Assembly (NCBI GenBank): GCA_039933105.1 | Contig: JBDTOT010000054.1 | Coordinates: 1 to 28,542, forward strand | DNA from: FEN-1219 sp039933105 | GTDB lineage: Bacteria > Pseudomonadota > Gammaproteobacteria > Steroidobacterales > Rariloculaceae | Reading direction: 5' to 3' | DNA: 28,542 nt | In this document: piece by piece, positions 23,033 through 28,542 of the stretch | Numbering within the stretch: position 1 is the first letter of the stretch | Layout: every line of letters begins with the position of its first letter | Position numbers and translations under genes: made by a program | Notes under the pieces: model-generated | Database searches by the model: none | What the model was told of the DNA's origin: nothing | The model's input: only the letters and a program-made list of their open reading frames with translations

Positions 23033-23881
23033 ATGAACGACCTAAAAACACTGCTTGCGGACTGGTTCGACCTGCACGACGTAAGCTCGTTCGTCGTAGG
23101 TTGGGGCGGCCGCGTGCTCGCAGCGCTCGCGATTTTCGTCATCGGTCGGATCATCGCGCGCGCACTCTCGAACGGGCTCCGTCGAGGCATGCAACGCGTG
23201 GGCCCCGACGAAACCCTGAGCCGATTCTTCGGCAACGTTGCGTACACCAGTTTGCTCGTGTTCGTAATCCTGACGGCCATTTCGGCGCTCGGCGTGCCGA
23301 CCACGAACTTCCTGGCCATTCTGGGTGCTGCCGGCCTCGCCGTTGGCCTGGCCTTGAAGGACTCGCTCAGCAACTTCTCTTCCGGGGTCATGCTCGTGAT
23401 GTTCCGGCCCTTTAAGGTGGGCGATCGGATCGATGCCGCCGGCACTGGCGGCGTGGTCGACGCGATCGGCATATTCAGCGTAACGCTGAAGGCGCCGGAC
23501 AATCGGGTGATCACGGTGCCGAACAGTCTCGTGTACAGCGGCACGATCACGAACTACAACGCCGAGTCGAGACGGCGCATCGACCTGATCGTGCCGATCG
23601 GCTACGACGCCGACATTCCCCAGGCGAAGGCCGCTATCACGGCTATCACGGCCGCCGAAGCACGGATCGAGCGCCAGCCCGCGCCCGAGGTCGTGGTGCA
23701 GGACGTCCTGGTCAACGCGGTCACGCTCGCCGTGCGTGTCTGGGTCGCGAGCGCGGACTACGGCAACGTTCGCAGCGACTTGCTGGAACGCATCAAACGC
23801 TCGCTCGACAAGTACGAGCTCGGCATTCCCGTCGCGCATCGCACGTTGCAGCTGCCTCCGTTCCAAACGGTCAGCAAGTGA
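23033..23881 (+). CDS. Small-conductance mechanosensitive channel (MscS family)
   Basis: A 282-residue MscS-type channel with three transmembrane helices. The pore helix and beta domain are clear: FLAILGAAGLAVGLALKDSL, then SSGVMLVMFRPFKVGDRI, and VITVPNSLVYSGTITNY. It opens under membrane tension to release solutes during hypo-osmotic shock. The ATG at 23033 fits the family N-terminus (MNDLKTLLADWFDLHD). It overlaps prfA as GTGA and occupies the place held by hemA in related genomes. An in-frame start at 22952 would add a non-family extension and is less likely. Confidence 0.93.
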   Translation: MNDLKTLLADWFDLHDVSSFVVGWGGRVLAALAIFVIGRIIARALSNGLRRGMQRVGPDETLSRFFGNVAYTSLLVFVILTAISALGVPTTNFLAILGAAGLAVGLALKDSLSNFSSGVMLVMFRPFKVGDRIDAAGTGGVVDAIGIFSVTLKAPDNRVITVPNSLVYSGTITNYNAESRRRIDLIVPIGYDADIPQAKAAITAITAAEARIERQPAPEVVVQDVLVNAVTLAVRVWVASADYGNVRSDLLERIKRSLDKYELGIPVAHRTLQLPPFQTVSK

Positions 23882-24966
23882 AGGAGTCGCTGCACACCAA
23901 GCTGACGGAGCTCGTCGAGCGACACGAAGAGGTCAGTCGGCTGCTCGGCGATTCAGCCACGATTACCGACAAGGACCGGTTTCGCGAGCTTTCGAAAGAG
24001 TACGCACGGCTCGACGAGGTCGCACACGACTTCACAGCGCATCAGCAGCTCGAGCGCGACATCGCGGCGGCGGTCGAGTTACGCGACAGCGACGACGCCG
24101 AGATGGCCTCGATGGCCGACGACGAGCACAAGCAGCTCGTGGCGAGGCTCGCGGAGTTGGAACGCAAGCTGCTGCTGCATCTCGTGCCGAAGGATCCCGA
24201 CGACGATGCGAACCTTTTCCTCGAGGTACGCGCCGGCACGGGTGGCGACGAGGCAGCGATCTTTGCCGGCGATCTGTTCCGCATGTACGGCCGTTACGCG
24301 GAGCGGCAGGGGTGGACGGTCGAGATTCTGAGTGCGAATGCCGGCGAGCACGGCGGCTACCGCGAGGTCATCTCGCGCGTCGTCGGCAAAGGCGCGTACG
24401 CGAAACTCAAGTTCGAGTCCGGCGTGCATCGGGTGCAGCGCGTGCCGGCGACGGAAGCGCAGGGCCGCATTCACACGTCAACCTGCACCGTGGCCGTGTT
24501 CCCCGAGCCGGAAGAGCTGGGCGAGATCGAGATCAACAAAGCCGATCTCAAGGTCGACACGTATCGCGCATCGGGCGCAGGCGGCCAGCACGTGAACAAG
24601 ACCGACTCCGCCGTGCGTATCACGCATCTGCCGACGGGCATCGTGGTCGAATGCCAGGACGAGCGTTCTCAGCACAAGAACCGCGCCCGCGCGATGTCGT
24701 TGCTGCAAGCGCGCATCCGCAACGCCGAGGAGACGAGGCGGCACAACGAGACGGCCGAGAAGCGCCGCGGCCTCGTCGGCACGGGCGATCGTTCCGAGCG
24801 CATCCGCACCTACAACTTCCCGCAGGGCCGGCTCACGGATCACCGCATCAATCTCACGTTATATAAGCTCGCCGACGTGATCGAGGGCGACATCGACGAC
24901 GTGATCGGACCCCTCGCGAACGAATACCGCGCCGATCAACTCGGCGCGCTTGGCCTCGCGAGCTGA
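23878..24966 (+). CDS. prfA: Peptide chain release factor 1
   Basis: A full-length 362-residue RF1 that terminates translation at UAA and UAG. It carries the tripeptide anticodon PAT (Pro190-Thr192) and the GGQ motif (Gly235-Gln237) in GAGGQHVNKTDSAVR, whose Gln is methylated by PrmC. The domain order is the N-terminal helical domain, the codon-recognition domain, then the GGQ domain and C-terminal helices. Translation starts at GTG 23878, which overlaps the mscS stop, suggesting coupling. Its own stop is TGA, read by RF2. prmC follows after five bases. Confidence 0.98.
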   Translation: MKESLHTKLTELVERHEEVSRLLGDSATITDKDRFRELSKEYARLDEVAHDFTAHQQLERDIAAAVELRDSDDAEMASMADDEHKQLVARLAELERKLLLHLVPKDPDDDANLFLEVRAGTGGDEAAIFAGDLFRMYGRYAERQGWTVEILSANAGEHGGYREVISRVVGKGAYAKLKFESGVHRVQRVPATEAQGRIHTSTCTVAVFPEPEELGEIEINKADLKVDTYRASGAGGQHVNKTDSAVRITHLPTGIVVECQDERSQHKNRARAMSLLQARIRNAEETRRHNETAEKRRGLVGTGDRSERIRTYNFPQGRLTDHRINLTLYKLADVIEGDIDDVIGPLANEYRADQLGALGLAS

Positions 24967-24971
24967 CGACG

Positions 24972-25859
24972 ATGAGCGCGGGGCCCCCCACTGACGTCGC
25001 TGCCCGGCCCGCGGCCTCCGTTGCGACGTCTGTGCTCCTGGCCGGCGCCGTGCGTGAGCTCGCGGCCGCAAGCGACACGCCGAGGCTCGATGCCGAGCTG
25101 CTGCTCGCGTTTGCGACCGGGCGTTCGCGCAGCTCGCTACTCGCATTTCCTGAGCGCACCGTCCCTGCGTTCGCCGCGAACGGGTTTGCCGGATTCCTCG
25201 CACGCCGCGCGCAGGGCGAGCCCGTCGCGTACCTCACCGGCACCCGCGAGTTCTACTCGCTCACACTCACCGTGAACGCAGCGGTGCTCGTTCCGCGGCC
25301 GGAGACGGAGCTTTGCGTGGACGCCGTGCTCGGGCGTTGCACGGCGCTGCGCCGGCCCGCCGTGCTCGACGTGGGAACTGGCAGCGGTGCGATCGCGCTT
25401 GCGGTGAAGCACGCCTGCGTCCATGCGAACGTAACGGGCCTGGACGTCAGCGCGGATGCGCTGGCGGTCGCTCGAGTCAACGCCGAACGTCTCGGGCTTG
25501 CGGTGCGTTGGCTAGAGTCGAGCTGGTTCGCAGGCGTAGAGGGTCAGCGTTACGACGTCATCGCGAGCAACCCGCCGTACGTCCGCAGCGCCGACGTCCG
25601 CGGTGCACTCGCATTCGAGCCACGGCTCGCGCTCGATGGCGGCGGCGACGGGTGCGACGCGTACCGCATGCTGTTCATGGCTGCGAAGAGGCATCTGAAT
25701 GCCAGCGGCGCGCTGGTGCTCGAGCACGGCGCGGAGCAACGGGCAGAGCTCGTCGCACTCGCGGAATCGAGCGGCTGGCGCGTGGCGGAGATGCACGACG
25801 ATCTTGCGGGCCGCGCGCGTGTGCTCGTGCTGGAACTCGAGCGAAGCACATCGATATGA
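24972..25859 (+). CDS. prmC: Release factor glutamine methyltransferase
   Basis: A 295-residue SAM-dependent methyltransferase that methylates the GGQ glutamine of RF1 and RF2. The SAM loop is VLDVGTGSGAIALA, the catalytic motif is NPPY (Asn200-Tyr203) in ASNPPYV, and the N-terminal helical domain contains PRLDAELLLAFATG. The region before RPETE (LVPRPETEL) is typical of PrmC. It overlaps the following MoeB-like gene by ATGA. Genomic position right after its substrate prfA supports the call. Confidence 0.97.
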   Translation: MSAGPPTDVAARPAASVATSVLLAGAVRELAAASDTPRLDAELLLAFATGRSRSSLLAFPERTVPAFAANGFAGFLARRAQGEPVAYLTGTREFYSLTLTVNAAVLVPRPETELCVDAVLGRCTALRRPAVLDVGTGSGAIALAVKHACVHANVTGLDVSADALAVARVNAERLGLAVRWLESSWFAGVEGQRYDVIASNPPYVRSADVRGALAFEPRLALDGGGDGCDAYRMLFMAAKRHLNASGALVLEHGAEQRAELVALAESSGWRVAEMHDDLAGRARVLVLELERSTSI

Positions 25860-26587
25860 ACAACCGTTACGCGCGGCAGATCGCGCTGCCCGATGTCGGC
25901 GCCGAAGGCCAGGCGAAGCTCGGCAGTGCACGCATGCTAATCGTCGGACTCGGTGGCCTCGGCTGCCCCGCGGCGCTGTATCTCGCAACGAGCGGCGTCG
26001 GCACACTCGTGTTGAACGATTTCGATCGCGTCGACGAGACGAATCTGCCGCGGCAGATTTTGTACGGCGCTAGCGACGTGGGGCAGCTCAAGGTCGAGGC
26101 CGCGAAGGCGCGCCTTCAAGCGCTGAACCCTGGCGTCGAGATCGTGTGCGTTACGGAACGGCTCGAGGGCGCAGCGCTCGACGACGCCGTCGCCAGCGTC
26201 GACGTGGTGCTCGACGGCACCGATAATTTCGCTGCGCGCTTCGCCGTGAACCGCGCTTGCGTCGCGCGGCGCGTGCCGCTGGTGTCGGGCGCTGCGGTGC
26301 GCCTCGAGGGGCAGATCGCCGTGTTTCCAAACCGTGGCGACGGCCCGTGCTACGCGTGCTTGTACAACGATGAGGATGAGTGGCTCGGCGACTGCCAGGG
26401 CAACGGCGTGCTCGCCCCGGTACCCGGAGTGATAGGTACCTTGATGGCCGGAGAAGCGATGAAACTCGTGCTAGGCTGGCCTTCATCGTTGCATGACCGG
26501 TTGTTGCTCTGGGATGCGAAGCGCGGCGACTGGCAAAGCGTGGCGCTGAAACGCGACCCAGATTGCGTGGTCTGCGGCAAGCGCTGA
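25856..26587 (+). CDS. moeB: MoeB/ThiF-family adenylyltransferase
   Basis: This 243-residue E1-like enzyme activates a ubiquitin-fold sulfur carrier (MoaD or ThiS) by adenylation in molybdopterin or thiamine synthesis. The N-terminus RYARQIALPDVGAEGQAKLG is a family signature, the nucleotide loop is VGLGGLGCPAA, and DFDRVDETNLPRQ binds the substrate. Two CxxC pairs (CYAC and CVVC) would bind zinc. QGNGVLAPVPGVIGTLMAGE near the C-terminus is typical. The start at 25856 overlaps the prmC stop. MoeB is the best fit given the prfA-prmC-moeB order in Pseudomonas; ThiF or HesA cannot be excluded. Confidence 0.9.
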   Translation: MNNRYARQIALPDVGAEGQAKLGSARMLIVGLGGLGCPAALYLATSGVGTLVLNDFDRVDETNLPRQILYGASDVGQLKVEAAKARLQALNPGVEIVCVTERLEGAALDDAVASVDVVLDGTDNFAARFAVNRACVARRVPLVSGAAVRLEGQIAVFPNRGDGPCYACLYNDEDEWLGDCQGNGVLAPVPGVIGTLMAGEAMKLVLGWPSSLHDRLLLWDAKRGDWQSVALKRDPDCVVCGKR

Positions 26588-26602
26588 GCGGGGGGAGAGC
26601 TG

Positions 26603-27688
26603 ATGTTCCGGACGAAAGCGGCGACGACCGCTGTGGCCGTGCTCGCGTGCTCATTCGCGGCACTCGCCAGCGCTCAGAAACTGCCGATCGAAACCATCCA
26701 ACTGCGCGGCGACCGTTTCCACGGCTTGTCGTACGCGGAGATGGCGCCCGAGCAGCGCGTGTTCTTGGACCACACCGTCAACAGCGCGCGTTCGGTCAAT
26801 AACACGACGGCGAACGGTCCGTTCAACGTGCTGATGCGCAGCCCCGAGATAGGGGATCTGTCGCAAGCGCTCGGCAACTCGATTCGATTCTCCTCGGGGC
26901 TCTCCGGCAAGGTGCGTGAGCTCGCAACGCTGATGGCGGGCCGCGCATGGTCGTCGCACTACGAGTGGTACGCGCATGCGCGCTATGCGAAGCAGGAGGG
27001 GCTGCCGGACGATGTCATCGCGGCGATTGCGGGACACCGCGCGCCTGACTTCAAGCACATGTCCGCCGACGAGACGCTCGCGTGGCGCGTCACCGACGAG
27101 ATGCTCTACACGCGCCAGATCACCGACGCTACGTACAAGGAAGCGCTCGCCGCGCTAGGCGAACGCGCGCTCATGAGCACGGTCGTCATTGCCGCGTACT
27201 ACGAATACATCTCCATGCTGCTGAACGTGGATCGGTATCCGCTGCCGGCAGATGCGCCGAAGAGTGCGGCCAGCGCGCTCACGCCTCTCGGCAAACGCTC
27301 ACTTATTCGCAAGCCCGAGGGCACCGTCACCGCGCGAACGCCGCTGAAGAACGCTGACACGGATCACGCGCTCGACGAGTTGCGCGCTCGTATCAGCGTC
27401 GAGCAGGAGTTGCCGGCCGTTCTACGTGATCTTGCGAGGAACCTCGTGATGACGCATTGGGACGATCCGCCGACCGAGGTGACGCGCGGCCGCGTTTCGC
27501 GCGAACTCAAGTCGGCGGAAGCCTTCGCCGTGGAGCTGCTGAACACGCGTGAGGTCAGCGACGACACGTTCATGAAAGCACTCGGGGCACTCGGCGAGCG
27601 CAAGCTCGTGAACCTGATCGTGTTCATGGGTTACGCGAACGTTCGTTGCGCGCAGAAAGCCCTCGCGGGCTCCGAGTGCTCGATTTGA
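26603..27688 (+). CDS. Exported carboxymuconolactone-decarboxylase-like protein
   Basis: A 361-residue protein with a signal peptide (1-24, ending ASA-Q). Residues about 90-210 form a CMD/AhpD-type helical domain: GKVRELATLMAGRAWSSHYE (cut before the E-W-x-x-H residues), then GLPDDVIAAI and an ALAALGERALMSTVVIAAYYEY end. Residues about 260-355 repeat the second half of that domain: SAEAFAVELLNTREVSDDTF and ALGALGERKLVNLIVFMGYANV match the first copy closely, but the reactive helix is degenerate (ELPAVLRDLARNLVMTHW). No AhpD CxxC pair is seen. Its role could be decarboxylation or peroxide-linked, unproven. It begins 15 bases after the MoeB-like stop. Confidence 0.85.
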   Translation: MFRTKAATTAVAVLACSFAALASAQKLPIETIQLRGDRFHGLSYAEMAPEQRVFLDHTVNSARSVNNTTANGPFNVLMRSPEIGDLSQALGNSIRFSSGLSGKVRELATLMAGRAWSSHYEWYAHARYAKQEGLPDDVIAAIAGHRAPDFKHMSADETLAWRVTDEMLYTRQITDATYKEALAALGERALMSTVVIAAYYEYISMLLNVDRYPLPADAPKSAASALTPLGKRSLIRKPEGTVTARTPLKNADTDHALDELRARISVEQELPAVLRDLARNLVMTHWDDPPTEVTRGRVSRELKSAEAFAVELLNTREVSDDTFMKALGALGERKLVNLIVFMGYANVRCAQKALAGSECSI

Positions 27689-27699
27689 TCGAATTCGAT
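27688..27699. repeat. 12-bp palindrome between CMD-like genes
   Basis: ATCGAATTCGAT is perfectly self-complementary and begins at the last base of the upstream stop codon, 28 bases before the next start. It could be an operator for the second gene; chance is not excluded. Confidence 0.35.
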
Positions 27700-27726
27700 T
27701 CTTACAACCGTTAGGGAGATTCTCCG

Positions 27727-28410
27727 ATGACTGCTCACCGTTCCATGTTCCGGGTCGCGATGATTGCGGCTGCTGTGTGCTCCCCCGTCGTGGCGTTTGC
27801 GCAATCCGGGGCCAAGTTGCCGGCCGATATCGACGCGAAGTCGCTCGCCCGCTTGCCTTACGTGACGCGCCAGGATCTGGGCGAGCCCGGCAAGCGCCTG
27901 GCGGATACTTTCGCGCGCAACGGCCAACCGACCGACCCGATCACGGGGCCGCTCGCGTTCGCTTCCTACAATGTTCCTGTTGCCACCGCGCTGCTTGATT
28001 TGCACGACGGCGCCGTGGGTAAGAGCTCCTCGCTGACCCCACAAGTGCGCGAGCTCGCGATCATGACGGCGTGCCGCGAGACGAACTACAACCTCGAGTT
28101 CAACGGGCACGAGGCCGCGGCGCTGAAGGCCGGCGTAGATCCGAAGGTGCTCGACGTCGTGCGCACGGGTGGATCTCTGAAGGGGCTCGACGATGCGGAT
28201 GCGGCGGTCATCCAGTTCGGGCGCGAGCTGATCGGCAAGCGCAAGATGAGCTCGGAAACCTTTGCGAAGGTCACGAAGCTGTATGGCAACAAGGGCGCGA
28301 TCGACATGGTCGCCGTCATGGGCACCTACGCCGTTAGCGGCTTCTTCGCGATCGCCGTCGACGAACACGCCCCGGCCGGCAAACCCTCGCTGCCGATGCT
28401 CTCGAAGTAA
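27727..28410 (+). CDS. Exported carboxymuconolactone-decarboxylase-like protein
   Basis: A 227-residue single-domain protein with a signal peptide (1-25, ending AFA-Q). The CMD-type helix pair reads QVRELAIMTACRETNYNLEF followed by NGHEAAALKAGV, retaining the Arg-Glu and Glu-x-x-x-His pattern, and the C-terminal helix TKLYGNKGAIDMVAVMGTYAV fits the family. A single Cys lies in TACRET, not a CxxC pair. It follows the two-domain paralogue after 38 bases and probably shares its transcript. The ribosome-binding site GGGAGA lies within a short palindrome (27715-27725). Export of CMD-like proteins suggests periplasmic redox or detoxification work, as an inference. Confidence 0.87.
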   Translation: MTAHRSMFRVAMIAAAVCSPVVAFAQSGAKLPADIDAKSLARLPYVTRQDLGEPGKRLADTFARNGQPTDPITGPLAFASYNVPVATALLDLHDGAVGKSSSLTPQVRELAIMTACRETNYNLEFNGHEAAALKAGVDPKVLDVVRTGGSLKGLDDADAAVIQFGRELIGKRKMSSETFAKVTKLYGNKGAIDMVAVMGTYAVSGFFAIAVDEHAPAGKPSLPMLSK

Positions 28411-28460
28411 CGCGACTCCTCGCTCGCTGCGCTCGCCTCGGAGGAGACACTTCTCTTCCG

Positions 28461-28503
28461 CGGCGTGTCGGCGGCGCGCGAGGGCTCCTCGCGGGACACG
28501 CCG
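28461..28503. repeat. Large two-stem hairpin at right edge
   Basis: The outer stem CGGCGTGTC (28461-28469) pairs with GACACGCCG (28495-28503). An inner stem CGCGAGG (28477-28483) pairs with CCTCGCG (28487-28493) across a three-base loop. A smaller repeat CTCCTC/GAGGAG (28416-28421 with 28441-28446) precedes it. No T-run follows. It may be a terminator for the CMD-like operon, a REP-type element or a structured RNA. No gene is seen from 28411 to the window end. Confidence 0.5.
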
Positions 28504-28542
28504 GAAATCGCGTCCTGCGGCTCGGCTGCGCACATCCCTGTG

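Noticed and set aside
1..28542. Mobile elements, CRISPR arrays, phage genes or integration sites
   Set aside because: No transposase, integrase, regularly spaced repeat array or tRNA-end duplication was seen; tRNA-Gln has no visible att-like copy in the window.

Overview
The window is dense, high-GC chromosomal DNA. Coding strands alternate in short operons and no gap without a gene exceeds about 170 bases. The right-hand half keeps the gene order of a classic gammaproteobacterial housekeeping block. Reading right to left: moeB-like, prmC, prfA, then across a divergent promoter a TPR lipoprotein and lolB, tRNA-Gln, prs, rplY, pth, ychF. The same order occurs in Pseudomonas (PA4663 to PA4673 region in P. 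aeruginosa PAO1, from memory). LolB and L25/Ctc point to a gammaproteobacterium. The many secreted hydrolases, DUF1501/DUF1800 genes and exported carboxymuconolactone-decarboxylase-like proteins would suit a soil or aquatic group such as Steroidobacterales/Nevskiales, but that placement is an inference. No mobile element, CRISPR array or rRNA is visible.

Layout. Positions 1-5582 hold an MFS transporter facing a three-gene operon (serine-hydrolase homologue, UspA-like protein, fumarylacetoacetate-hydrolase-family protein), then a divergent tannase/feruloyl-esterase-family enzyme. Positions 5583-8256 carry a bicupin and two exported proteins of unknown function. Positions 8325-11025 are a coupled DUF1800-DUF1501 pair. 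Positions 11192-14549 hold three poorly characterised genes: a membrane-anchored helical protein, a large secreted protein that looks like a toxin-tipped, RHS-style protein without the RHS core, and a multi-pass membrane protein. Positions 14624-16776 encode an exported amidohydrolase and a lipoprotein cyclophilin. Positions 16882-22919 (minus strand) carry TPR-lolB-tRNA-Gln-prs-rplY-pth-ychF. Positions 23033-26587 (plus strand) carry mscS-prfA-prmC-moeB. Positions 26603-28410 encode two exported carboxymuconolactone-decarboxylase-like proteins, and the right edge is non-coding with strong hairpins.

Most notable points. (1) Two genes normally fixed in the housekeeping block are absent: ispE between lolB and tRNA-Gln, and hemA, whose place before prfA is taken by a small MscS channel. 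(2) The serine-hydrolase homologue has a seamless in-frame loss of the segment that should hold the catalytic SxxK motif. (3) The secreted protein at 12326-14020 has a possible permuted papain-like C-terminus and is followed by a membrane protein that could be its immunity partner. (4) The tannase-family gene has overlapping, mutually exclusive inverted repeats just upstream. These rest on reading the sequence and on remembered family features; no database search was possible.
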